A stretch of 64,000 nucleotides of DNA from the NCBI RefSeq assembly GCF_013072695.1, contig NZ_LXUK01000022.1, forward strand, positions 988,674-1,052,673. Reading direction: 5' to 3'. Source of the stretch: Acinetobacter sp. Ac_5812. GTDB lineage: Bacteria > Pseudomonadota > Gammaproteobacteria > Pseudomonadales > Moraxellaceae. A program made the translations under genes and the position numbers. The notes below the pieces were generated by a model. That model saw only the letters and a list, made by a program, of their open reading frames with translations. It was not told where the DNA came from and made no database searches. Shown here in pieces: positions 27,629 through 36,291 of this stretch (its first letter is position 1; each line of letters begins with the position of its first letter).

Positions 27629-27645
27629 ATAAATGAGAATTGATA
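27629..27645 (-). promoter_or_regulatory. Candidate Fur box upstream of the TonB receptor
   Basis: ataaatgagaattgata (plus strand), 33 bases before the receptor start, resembles the gataatgataatcattatc consensus with several mismatches. Expected for an iron-uptake receptor, but not decisive. Confidence 0.4.
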
Positions 27646-27785
27646 TGTTTTACACTATTTTTTACCTATATGTGCCACTGTACAATTTTATGATTTTTGA
27701 AACTCGAACCCTATTAAAATTAAGATCATGAATTCAATAATGATAAATTTAAAGCTTTATAAATAGGCAGAATGGAACATTTATT

Positions 27786-28403
27786 TTAAATTTGCCCAAT
27801 AAATAGGATTGCTGCGATGAGCATCATCAGTCCGCCCGAAATACGACTGACTGCTTTTACTGCACGCGGTCTACTTCTGAGCAATTTTTTGGCTGCTATC
27901 CCAACAAACATATACACCACAGCACAGCTGATTAGGTGAATTAATCCCAGCAAAATAATTTGTGCCGTTGGTGAAAATGCCATTTGTGGATGAATAAACG
28001 GTGGCAACAAGGCAAAAAATAACAGCAATACTTTTGGGTTTAAGCCACTAATCCCCACTCCTTTAATCAACCATGAACCTGCTGAATCAAGCGATTGCGT
28101 GGCATCGGTCTCAGTTGAAATGGTCGCTGGATGTATAAATAGACCGATGCCCATCCATAACAAATAACAGGCTCCCATGATCGTCATTGCAGTGAGTAAA
28201 ATCGGATAATGTTGCACCAAAGCGCCCACACCGGCTGCAACACATAAGATCGCCATGAGATGCCCAAACACTAAACCAGTGACGGCATTTAGAATAAATT
28301 TACCTTTGATGCCTGCAAGAATGACATAAGCCCAATCGGCGCCAGGCGTTAATACGAATAAGATCGAAACGCACCAAAAAGCAAAAATCACACTAAGTTC
28401 CAT
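27786..28403 (-). CDS. LysE/RhtB family amino-acid exporter
   Basis: 205 residues from the ATG at 28403, which has ggaaggg 8 bases upstream; an ATG at 28460 would add 19 residues but lies inside a likely operator. Six hydrophobic segments and the family signature FVLTPGADWAYVILAGIKG near residues 16-34, plus GLNPKVLLLFFALLPPF. It exports an amino acid or derivative. The Lrp-type gene diverges from it, the usual arrangement for regulated LysE exporters. Confidence 0.9.
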   Translation of the reverse strand: MELSVIFAFWCVSILFVLTPGADWAYVILAGIKGKFILNAVTGLVFGHLMAILCVAAGVGALVQHYPILLTAMTIMGACYLLWMGIGLFIHPATISTETDATQSLDSAGSWLIKGVGISGLNPKVLLLFFALLPPFIHPQMAFSPTAQIILLGLIHLISCAVVYMFVGIAAKKLLRSRPRAVKAVSRISGGLMMLIAAILFIGQI

Positions 28404-28452
28404 AAGCAAAGCCCTTCCCACATCGACAATACGACCTTTGATCGTTTTCTTT

Positions 28453-28468
28453 TTCACCATTTGGTGAA
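28453..28468. promoter_or_regulatory. Candidate Lrp operator in the lysE-lrp gap
   Basis: ttcacca-tt-tggtgaa is a perfect 7-bp inverted repeat, with a further half-like tggtgaaaa at 28495-28503. It sits 50 bases before the exporter start and 88 before the regulator start. Confidence 0.5.
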
Positions 28469-28555
28469 GATTGTTGAGAAAGGATATGCTTTAATGGTGA
28501 AAATGTTATTCCAAATACTTCTATATCTTCAAAGCCGGAAGGGAGATTCTTCTAA

Positions 28556-29008
28556 ATGGATCGCATTGATAAGAAAATTATTGCTGAACTACAAGCAAAT
28601 GGGCGATTATCTATCACAGAACTGGCAGAAAGAATTGGTTTAAGCCTGTCGCCTTGCCATCGTCGTGTTAAAGCATTAGAAGAAAGTGGTGTGATTAAGG
28701 GCTATCATGCTGATCTAGAAGCCTCAAAAATTGGCCTTAATTTCTCAGCGATTATCTTTGTCACCTTAAAAGATGGAGATAAAAAAGCACTTTCTAGCTT
28801 TGAAGAAAAAGTCATTGAAATTGGCAATGTGATTCAGGCGCAACGTTTATTTGGAAATCCAGATTATTTACTGCATGTTGTTGCTAAAGACTTGGCCAGT
28901 TTCCAAAAACTCTACGATGACAGCCTGTCTGCCTTACCGAATGTTCAGCGTTTGACCTCAACCATTGTCATGAAAAATGTGGTCTCCAATCGTTTACTGC
29001 CTCTTTAA
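28556..29008 (+). CDS. Lrp/AsnC family regulator divergent from LysE exporter
   Basis: 150 residues. The HTH domain starts MDRIDKKIIAELQANGRLSI and has LAERIGLSLSPCHRRVKALE; the SPCHRR element is typical of Lrp relatives of the DecR/BkdR kind. The RAM domain covers about 65-145 with FGNPDYLLHVVAKD. Start supported by ggaaggga. It most likely activates the divergent exporter when an amino acid accumulates. Confidence 0.92.
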   Translation: MDRIDKKIIAELQANGRLSITELAERIGLSLSPCHRRVKALEESGVIKGYHADLEASKIGLNFSAIIFVTLKDGDKKALSSFEEKVIEIGNVIQAQRLFGNPDYLLHVVAKDLASFQKLYDDSLSALPNVQRLTSTIVMKNVVSNRLLPL

Positions 29009-29190
29009 GCAATAATTATCATTATGGGTAGAATAAAAAGTTCGGGATTGAAGCAATTCACACTTTTCTTAAGCTGAAAAGTCATAAACATAAGCGACTT
29101 TATTAATTTTTTTATCTGTCTATGTGCTATTGACCAACTGTTGAAATCTTCGTCTATACTTAGCCATCAAAACTTGATGACTATGGAAAG

Positions 29191-30381
29191 ATGACTTCAC
29201 AAACTCCCAAGAAAATAAAGATAAAGGGTTGGCTCATTTTAGCAATTGCGGTTGTACTTTTAATGATTGCAGTTGTAGTTTGGCAGACTGGAACTGCTAA
29301 AAATTCAGTGATTCCTGAAAAAGCTAAAAACGCAAATACCACCGCACAAAAAGCCGCTTTAACCGTAACAATTGTTCAGCCCCAACAACAAAATTGGGAA
29401 CAAACCTTTACTGCTAATGGCAACATTGCGGCATGGCAAGAAGTGGTGATTGGCAGCGAACTCTCAGGCCAACGTCTCACCCGTGTGAATGTCAATGTCG
29501 GTGATGAAGTGCGTCGTGGTCAGGTCTTAGCTGAAATCAATAGCGAAACCATCCGTGCCGATTTGGCAGCAGCCAAAGCCAGTTATGCAGAAGCTCAAGC
29601 AGTACTGGCAGATGCAATTACCAACAATAAACGTATCCAGCAACTGAAAAATACAGGCGCGATTTCAGCGCAAGAGTCTACGCAGTATCAAACCTCACAA
29701 GCGACAGCCCAAGCACGTCTGGATGCTGCCAAAGCACAAATCGAAAGCAACCAATTACGCTTAGCACAGACTCAAGTGGTTTCACCTGACAATGGTGTGA
29801 TTTCTGCCCGTACCGCCACGGTCGGTTCTCTTGCACAAACAGGTCAAGAGCTGTTCCGCTTGATTCGTGATCATCGTTTAGAATGGCGTGCAGAAGTTAC
29901 CACATCCGATTTGTATAAGCTCAAACAAGGCATGACCGCACATATTGTTTCACCTGACCCTTCGCAACCTGCAGTGACAGGTAAAGTCAGAATGATTGCA
30001 CCTGTGATTGATCCACAAACCCGCTATGGCTTGGTTTATGTGGATATTCCAACCACACAGGCTGTGCGTATGGGCATGTTTGTTAAAGGTGAATTTGATT
30101 TAGGCCTGAAACTTGCATTGACGGTTCCACAAACAGCTCTACTGTTGCGTGATGGTTTTTCCTATGTCTTTATTATCAATGATAAGAATCGTGTCACTCA
30201 ACAGAAAGTCACTGTTGGTCGCCGTTTGGGAGATCGCGTCGAACTCTTGAATTTACCTGCGAATGTAAAAGTGGTTTCTTCGGGTACAGGTTTCTTAGCA
30301 GATGGCGATCTGGTCAGTATCGCCAAAGACATTCCAGAAACACCACTAAGTAAACAACTTGTGACCACACAGGAGAAATAA
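29191..30381 (+). CDS. RND efflux periplasmic adaptor subunit
   Basis: 396 residues. Residues about 14-32 form one membrane helix (LILAIAVVLLMIAVVVW) with no lipobox, so it is a membrane-anchored adaptor. The lipoyl halves are GSELSGQRLTRVNVNVGDEV and AQTQVVSPDNGVISARTATV, separated by a coiled-coil hairpin rich in alanine and glutamine (about 125-195). The beta-barrel and membrane-proximal domains follow. It bridges the RND pump encoded 2 bases downstream to an outer-membrane channel encoded elsewhere. Confidence 0.92.
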   Translation: MTSQTPKKIKIKGWLILAIAVVLLMIAVVVWQTGTAKNSVIPEKAKNANTTAQKAALTVTIVQPQQQNWEQTFTANGNIAAWQEVVIGSELSGQRLTRVNVNVGDEVRRGQVLAEINSETIRADLAAAKASYAEAQAVLADAITNNKRIQQLKNTGAISAQESTQYQTSQATAQARLDAAKAQIESNQLRLAQTQVVSPDNGVISARTATVGSLAQTGQELFRLIRDHRLEWRAEVTTSDLYKLKQGMTAHIVSPDPSQPAVTGKVRMIAPVIDPQTRYGLVYVDIPTTQAVRMGMFVKGEFDLGLKLALTVPQTALLLRDGFSYVFIINDKNRVTQQKVTVGRRLGDRVELLNLPANVKVVSSGTGFLADGDLVSIAKDIPETPLSKQLVTTQEK

Positions 30382-30382
30382 T

Positions 30383-33300
30383 ATGAATTTCTCCGCTTGG
30401 TCGATCCGCAATCCAATTCCCGGCATCCTGTTATTTATTATGCTAGGTTTGGCAGGATTGCTCTGTTTTAAATGGATGAAGATCCAGCAGTTCCCCGACA
30501 TTGAACTCCCCATGGTGACGGTAACTGCAGCACTACCCGGCGCCGCACCACCACAACTTGAAACCGAAGTCGCACGTAAGATTGAAAACTCGATTGCAAC
30601 CTTGCAAGGTTTGAGAAATCAGTACACCAATATCCAAGATGGTGTCGTCACTGTCACAGCAGAGTTTCAACTAGAAAAACCACTGCAAGAAGCGGTTGAT
30701 GATGTACGTAATGCAGTGTCTCAAGTTCGCTCTGATTTACCTGCCGATCTAAGAGACCCGATTGTCAGTAAGATCAATCTTTCAGGTTCGCCAATCCTGA
30801 CTTACACCATCCAATCGCCAAAGATGGATGAAGAAGCGCTGTCATGGTTCGTAGACTATGATATTGCTCGTGCTATGTTACAGGTTAAAGGCGTTGGTGC
30901 GGTCGCTCGTGTTGGTGGTGTCACGCGTCAAGTTGAAGTCGAACTCGATCCTGAAAAACTGTTGGCGCTGAATGCAACTGCAACCGACATTACCCGTCAA
31001 CTACGTTTGATTCAGCAAGATGCTTCTGGCGGCCAAACCAAAATCGGTGGCAGTGAACAATCCATCCGTACCATTGCGACAGTAAAAACAGCTGATGAAA
31101 TTGGTGCAATGGATATTGCCCTCAGCGATGGCCGACATATTCGTTTGGATCAGGTTGCAACTGTTCGTGATGGTATGGCTGAACGGCGTTCCGCTGCACT
31201 GTTAAATGGCCAACCAGTGATTGGCTTCGAAATCACGCGAAGTAAAGGTGCCAGTGAAGTCGATGTAGAAAAGGGTGTTGTCGTCGCATTAGATAAACTC
31301 AAAGCGGCACATCCCGATATTAAAATCAACGAAGCCTTTAATTTTGTAAAGCCTGTTCAGGATAACTATGAAGGCTCAATGTCACTGTTGTATGAAGGTG
31401 CGATATTAGCGATCTTGGTGGTCTGGTTATTCTTACGCGATTGGCGTGCCACCATCATTGCTGCAACTGCCCTGCCATTATCGATTTTACCTGCCTTAAT
31501 TGGCATGTATTTCTTTGGTTTTACCCTCAATACAGTGACACTTTTAGCCATGTCATTGGTAGTAGGTATTCTGGTTGATGATGCCATTGTTGAGATTGAA
31601 AATATTATCCGGCATTTACGCATGGGAAAAACGCCCTATGAGGCGGCCATGGAAGCAGCCGATGAAATTGGTTTAGCCGTGATTGCCACCACGTTTACAT
31701 TGATCGCCGTATTCCTACCCACTGCTTTTATGAGTGGTATCGCAGGTAAATTTTTCGTTCAGTTTGGTTGGACTGCGGCTCTTGCGATCTTTGCCTCACT
31801 GCTTGTTGCGCGTTTACTCACCCCAATGATGTCCGCCTATATTCTGAAACCATGGGTCGGTAAAGTTGAACAACAGGATGAATCAACAACAGTTCAAACT
31901 GCCACTGACCAAGGCACAAGCAGTCTAGCCAAAGACCGTGCTAAAGATGGCAAAGTCATGCGCGGCTATATGCGTTTGGTGACATGGTGTCTGAATCATC
32001 GCTGGATCACTTTAGCTGGTGCAATTGCCTTCTTTCTCTGCTCAGTTATGCTGATTCCATTGCTACCTACAGGTTTTGTCCCACCACCCGATACAGGACA
32101 AACGCAAGTTCGTTTGGAGCTCACCCCGGGTTCACAGTTTGGAGATACACTTAAGACTGCTGAATATGCACGTACGCTGATTAAAGACCATCCCGAAATT
32201 AAAAGCATCTATACCACCATTGGTGGCGGTGCTGCAGGAACAGATCCTTTTGCAGGTGGTGCATCCAGTGAGCCACGTAAGGCAACGCTCACCATTCAAA
32301 CTACGGAGCGTTCTGATCGTAGTGCTAGCCTACAAGACATTGAAGATCAACTACGCCAACGCCTTGCCCCAGTTCCGGGTGCACGCATTCAGGTTGGTTT
32401 AGCGGGTAACAACAGTCAATATCAACTGGCCTTGTCCGGTGATGATCCAGAAGCCTTAATGGCAACGGCACGTAGCCTTGAACGTGAATTACGTACCATT
32501 CCGAATGTAGGCAGTATCACCTCAAGCGCAGCTTTGATTCGTCCTGAGTTAGTGATTCGTCCTGATTTTGCCAAAGCGGCTGATTTAGGCGTGACAACTT
32601 ACGATATTGCTGAGACTTTACGCATCGCGACTGCGGGTGACTTCGATCAAAACTTGGCAAAACTCAATCTATCTCAACGCCAAGTGCCTGTAGTGATTAA
32701 ACTGCCATTGGCTGCCCGTCAGGATCAGGAGCTCATGAAACGCCTGATGGTGAAAGGTAGTCGAGGTCCTGTGATGCTCGGTACCATTGCAGACGTTAAT
32801 ATCGAGAGTGGTCCATCACAAATTGACCGCTTTAACCGCTTGCGTAATATCAATTTTAATATTGAGCTAAATAATCAACCTTTAGGGGATATTGCTGCCA
32901 AAGTCGATCAACTACCGACCATGAAGAATCTCCCCCCTACGGTAAAGCGTACCAATATTGGTGATGCTGAGGTGATGCAGGAACTGTTCTCTAGTTTTGG
33001 TTTAGCGATGCTCACAGGTGTTTTATGTATCTACGTGGTATTGGTATTGTTATTTAAAGACTTTTTACAGCCAATTACCATTCTTGTGGCCTTACCTTTG
33101 TCTCTGGGCGGTGCATTTGTGATGCTGCTGTTAGCCAAGAGTAGCTTCTCAATGCCGAGCTTGATTGGTCTGATTATGCTGATGGGGATTGCCAGTAAGA
33201 ACTCGATTCTACTGGTCGATTACGCGATTATCGCAAGGAATGAAAAGCATTATTCGCGATTCAATGCATTATTGGATGCCTGCCATAAACGGGCACGCCC

Positions 33301-33535
33301 GATCATCATGACTACGCTGGCAATGGGTGCAGGAATGCTGCCAATTGCGCTCGGGATTGGTACCGATCCGAGTTTCCGTGCACCAATGGCAATCTCTGTT
33401 ATTGGTGGGTTGATTACCAGTACCTTCTTATCATTATTGGTGATTCCTGTGGTGTACACCTTTATCGATGATATCAATCGCAAGATCCATAGCTTTAGGA
33501 AAACACCACATCAACCTGTTGAACCCACTCAATAA
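30383..33535 (+). CDS. RND efflux transporter permease (HAE1/AcrB-like)
   Basis: 1050 residues with the twice-repeated RND architecture of twelve membrane helices and two large periplasmic loops. The start MNFSAWSIRNPIPGILLFIML and FPDIELPMVTVTAALPGAAPPQLE are typical. Helix 4 carries the proton-relay aspartates in GILVDDAIVEIENIIRH. GLIMLMGIASKNSILLVDYAI lies in the second half. It exports drugs or other amphiphiles by proton antiport. It is paired with the adaptor but no outer-membrane factor gene is nearby. Substrates unknown. Confidence 0.94.
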   Translation: MNFSAWSIRNPIPGILLFIMLGLAGLLCFKWMKIQQFPDIELPMVTVTAALPGAAPPQLETEVARKIENSIATLQGLRNQYTNIQDGVVTVTAEFQLEKPLQEAVDDVRNAVSQVRSDLPADLRDPIVSKINLSGSPILTYTIQSPKMDEEALSWFVDYDIARAMLQVKGVGAVARVGGVTRQVEVELDPEKLLALNATATDITRQLRLIQQDASGGQTKIGGSEQSIRTIATVKTADEIGAMDIALSDGRHIRLDQVATVRDGMAERRSAALLNGQPVIGFEITRSKGASEVDVEKGVVVALDKLKAAHPDIKINEAFNFVKPVQDNYEGSMSLLYEGAILAILVVWLFLRDWRATIIAATALPLSILPALIGMYFFGFTLNTVTLLAMSLVVGILVDDAIVEIENIIRHLRMGKTPYEAAMEAADEIGLAVIATTFTLIAVFLPTAFMSGIAGKFFVQFGWTAALAIFASLLVARLLTPMMSAYILKPWVGKVEQQDESTTVQTATDQGTSSLAKDRAKDGKVMRGYMRLVTWCLNHRWITLAGAIAFFLCSVMLIPLLPTGFVPPPDTGQTQVRLELTPGSQFGDTLKTAEYARTLIKDHPEIKSIYTTIGGGAAGTDPFAGGASSEPRKATLTIQTTERSDRSASLQDIEDQLRQRLAPVPGARIQVGLAGNNSQYQLALSGDDPEALMATARSLERELRTIPNVGSITSSAALIRPELVIRPDFAKAADLGVTTYDIAETLRIATAGDFDQNLAKLNLSQRQVPVVIKLPLAARQDQELMKRLMVKGSRGPVMLGTIADVNIESGPSQIDRFNRLRNINFNIELNNQPLGDIAAKVDQLPTMKNLPPTVKRTNIGDAEVMQELFSSFGLAMLTGVLCIYVVLVLLFKDFLQPITILVALPLSLGGAFVMLLLAKSSFSMPSLIGLIMLMGIASKNSILLVDYAIIARNEKHYSRFNALLDACHKRARPIIMTTLAMGAGMLPIALGIGTDPSFRAPMAISVIGGLITSTFLSLLVIPVVYTFIDDINRKIHSFRKTPHQPVEPTQ

Positions 33536-33543
33536 GCTTGCAT

Positions 33544-33572
33544 AAAAAGACGGTCAAATGACCGTCTTTTTA
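33544..33572. terminator. Bidirectional terminator after the RND pump
   Basis: aaaaagacggtca / tgaccgtcttttt, a 13-bp perfect stem with a 2-base loop, between convergent genes. Confidence 0.9.
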
Positions 33573-33573
33573 T

Positions 33574-34197
33574 TTAATATATGATCAGTACCAGCATAAA
33601 CAACAAAAAACTGAATCCTGCTAAATAATATAAATGACGCAGATGCCGATTCAACCACGACATATAAATACTTGAACCGATCAATTGAACAATAGCAAGA
33701 TTCCAGATCAACACTAACCCCACCATCCAAAAGCTAACCAAAACATTTTGAACAAAATCATATTGAGGATAAATCAAGATTACCAATACCGTATAGAACA
33801 TCAAATTTTTCGGGTTTAACAAACTTGAAAGTAGGCCTGATAGAAAAGCCTTCAACTCAGCATACTTTTGCGGTTGATCAACGCGTTGTTCAGCAAGTTG
33901 ATTAACCCTCTGTGCTGATTGAGCCAAACGGAAACATTGAAAAACCAGATAAGCAAAATAAACAACACCCAACCACTTCATAAGGATGAATAACGCTGTA
34001 TTCACCTGACCAATGATAAATAGACTTAAATAAATGCTAATCAATATGATTGCATTCCCCAGTGCAATACCTGCACAGGTGAATCTCGCGGCCTTTTTCT
34101 GGCTCTGTAGCAAAGTTTTCAAAATTAAAAAGAAATCTGCGCTGGGTGTCAGTAACGCAATAAAATGCGTGATGGCGATGGTTAGAAAAAGCTCCAT
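33574..34197 (-). CDS. LysE family transporter, second copy
   Basis: 207 residues, six predicted helices. The N-terminus ITHFIALLTPSADFFLILKT matches the LysE/RhtB signature, and LLNPKNLMFYTVLVILIYP matches the conserved NPK segment. The start has ggagag five bases upstream. It lies 72 bases downstream of the AraC-type gene on the same strand, which may regulate it. The substrate is probably an amino acid or small cation. Confidence 0.88.
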   Translation of the reverse strand: MELFLTIAITHFIALLTPSADFFLILKTLLQSQKKAARFTCAGIALGNAIILISIYLSLFIIGQVNTALFILMKWLGVVYFAYLVFQCFRLAQSAQRVNQLAEQRVDQPQKYAELKAFLSGLLSSLLNPKNLMFYTVLVILIYPQYDFVQNVLVSFWMVGLVLIWNLAIVQLIGSSIYMSWLNRHLRHLYYLAGFSFLLFMLVLIIY

Positions 34198-34269
34198 ACA
34201 TGCTCTCCAAATGAATCGGAGTCAGCTTAGAAAATTGCGGTGTTTCGTTCTTGTATAAAATTGCGTGGG

Positions 34270-35112
34270 CTAAGATTTTTTATAATATTGCTTGGGGGTT
34301 ATGCCTGTGTGTTGCTTAAAAACGCGATGAAAATGACTTTGATCGGTAAAATTGAGTTCGTATGCCAATCGTGCTAAATCACCATCAGGTTCTCTTAAAC
34401 GCTGCCGAGCTTGGTTTACCTTATAGTTCAACTGATAAGCATGTGGGGTTAAGCCAAAGTAATATTTAAATAAACGGATTAATGCATAACGACTTATATT
34501 CATCTTTTCGGAAAGATCGTGCAGAGACAAATTCTCAATATTGCCTTCAAGACACTCCAATAAGTCTGGAAGATACTGCTGAAAATAATGAGAGGAATGT
34601 ATCTTTTCCCAATGAAAACTCGGTATTAGAATCTCTGTTAAGGTTTGAATTAAACACTGTTCTTTTTCGAGTGCTGAAATCTGCTCGTTAAATAGTAACC
34701 GATTCAAAGCTGTAAATGCGTCGTAAGCTTTTACACCATGAACAATAGTTGGTCTTAACTGAGGGAGATATATTGTTTGTCGATCAATCTCTAAAGCAAT
34801 AGCTTGGTGCAGCTCTTCAATCAAGGTCGTTAACCAAGTAGCATCCAAATGCATCATCTGGTAACTCCATGCCTGATTTGGCAAAGGATTACAGGAGTGT
34901 TCTACATGCGCAGGAATAACCACCAAAGTCCCTGCCTGAATGACTTGCTCTTGTGCAAAAGTACTTGAAAAGCGGCTCTGTCCTGTGTCAACAGCACCGA
35001 TTGAAAAAGTAGGATGACTGTGAGATTTATAGCAGATTCGACTTTGACATGCCCTACGCGTTTCAACATAAGGCATGTTTGGATCACTCCAGAATTCGAC
35101 AGTTGAGTCCAA
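34270..35112 (-). CDS. AraC family transcriptional regulator
   Basis: 280 residues from a TTG at 35112; an ATG at 35076 (MPYVETRRAC) is an alternative. The N-terminal cupin-like AraC sensing domain has SHSHPTFSIGAVDTGQSRF and VIPAHVEHSCNP. The C-terminal double HTH has LHDLSEKMNISRYALIRLFK and the conserved LAYELNFTDQSHFHRVFKQHTGITPKQY. The sensed ligand is unknown. The LysE exporter downstream is the likely target, a pairing common in this family. Confidence 0.9.
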   Translation of the reverse strand: MDSTVEFWSDPNMPYVETRRACQSRICYKSHSHPTFSIGAVDTGQSRFSSTFAQEQVIQAGTLVVIPAHVEHSCNPLPNQAWSYQMMHLDATWLTTLIEELHQAIALEIDRQTIYLPQLRPTIVHGVKAYDAFTALNRLLFNEQISALEKEQCLIQTLTEILIPSFHWEKIHSSHYFQQYLPDLLECLEGNIENLSLHDLSEKMNISRYALIRLFKYYFGLTPHAYQLNYKVNQARQRLREPDGDLARLAYELNFTDQSHFHRVFKQHTGITPKQYYKKS

Positions 35113-35146
35113 ATGAATTCAAACCTCAACCAAAAACTTTGCTCAT

Positions 35147-35635
35147 TTATTTCTTCGCCAATGCTTTTTCAATATCAGCTTCTAAGGCATCTGGCTTCGT
35201 GGTTGGCGCATAACGCTCTAAAACCTCACCATTACGCCCTACCAAGAACTTAGTAAAGTTCCATTTGATATTTCGGCTCCCCAAAAGACCTTTTGCCTCA
35301 CGAGTCAAATAACGAAAAATCACATGTGCTTCAGGTCCTTTCACATCCACCTTGGCAAACATAGGAAAACTCACCCCATAATTACGCTGGCAGTATGCGC
35401 CAATTTCCTTATTTGTCCCCGGATCCTGTCCTCCAAATTGATTGCACGGAAATCCTAAAACCTCTAGACCTTGAGCGTTATATTTTTCATAAAGTTTCTC
35501 AAGTCCCGCAAACTGCGGAGTAAAACCACACTTGCTTGCAGTATTTACAATCAGCATGACCTTGCCTTTATAATCAGCGAGCGCTTTTGTTTCTCCCTCT
35601 AACAATTCAGCTTCAAACTGATAAATGTTACTCAT
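35147..35635 (-). CDS. Glutathione peroxidase family (cysteine type)
   Basis: 162 residues, thioredoxin fold. The peroxidatic cysteine is in VNTASKCGFTPQF, followed by LGFPCNQFGGQDPG with a second cysteine, and KWNFTKFLVGRNGEVLERY with the conserved catalytic Trp/Asn. It is a cysteine homologue, probably thioredoxin-dependent in practice. Start overlaps the msrB stop in ATGA, making a two-gene oxidative repair unit. Confidence 0.94.
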   Translation of the reverse strand: MSNIYQFEAELLEGETKALADYKGKVMLIVNTASKCGFTPQFAGLEKLYEKYNAQGLEVLGFPCNQFGGQDPGTNKEIGAYCQRNYGVSFPMFAKVDVKGPEAHVIFRYLTREAKGLLGSRNIKWNFTKFLVGRNGEVLERYAPTTKPDALEADIEKALAKK

Positions 35636-36051
35636 GGATACGTTTCCTCGTCGTTCTTTTCTTCTGTTTTAAGTTGTAATGATGCCGAATTCACGCAATA
35701 ACGCAGTCCTGTCGGCTGTGGACCATCCTCAAACACATGGCCCAAATGTGCATCGCAATCATGGCAGACAATTTCAGTTCTGACCATACCATGCGACACA
35801 TCTTCATGTTCTTCGATTGCAACGCTGTCAATAGGCCTAAAAAAGCTCGGCCAACCACAACCACTATCGTATTTTGTTTCTGAAGAGAACAATTCCGCAC
35901 CGCAACAACGGCAAACATAAGTGCCATGTTGTTTATTGTTCCAATATTGTCCTGTAAATGCGGGTTCAGTGCCCTTTTGACGAGTTATGCGGTATTCTTC
36001 AGATGATAATTCTCTTTGCCATTCCCGGTCTGTTTTATTCACTTTTCCCAT
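35632..36051 (-). CDS. msrB: Peptide-methionine (R)-S-oxide reductase
   Basis: 139 residues from the ATG at 36051, with aaagg eight bases upstream; the upstream GTG at 36060 lies on that site. Zinc ligands are the CxxC pairs in YVCRCCGAELF and IVCHDCDAHLG, and the catalytic cysteine is in LRYCVNSASL (the RxCxN motif). It reduces methionine-R-sulfoxide in proteins. It is coupled to the glutathione peroxidase gene. Confidence 0.95.
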   Translation of the reverse strand: MGKVNKTDREWQRELSSEEYRITRQKGTEPAFTGQYWNNKQHGTYVCRCCGAELFSSETKYDSGCGWPSFFRPIDSVAIEEHEDVSHGMVRTEIVCHDCDAHLGHVFEDGPQPTGLRYCVNSASLQLKTEEKNDEETYP

Positions 36052-36291
36052 AACCTGCACCTTTTATTCTGATGTTAGAACTATCTTAATGATCAGGTTT
36101 TATATTTACGCCATTCAAAAAAAAAACTCTAGTCTCAGATCGTATAATTTGGTGAAATTTAAGCAATAAAACCATAAAAAGCAAAAAGAAAGCAAATTAA
36201 ATTTATAAAGTAAGCAATTTTTAATAATATTGTCTTTTAAGTAAGCAAATATGGTGTTATTCTAATTTCGCACGGTTGTATAGGACAAACA

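Noticed and set aside
29011..29026. Fur-box-like aataattatcattat after the Lrp-type gene
   Set aside because: AT-rich chance match; the next gene is an RND adaptor with no iron link. A similar match at 21579-21590 lies after purT.
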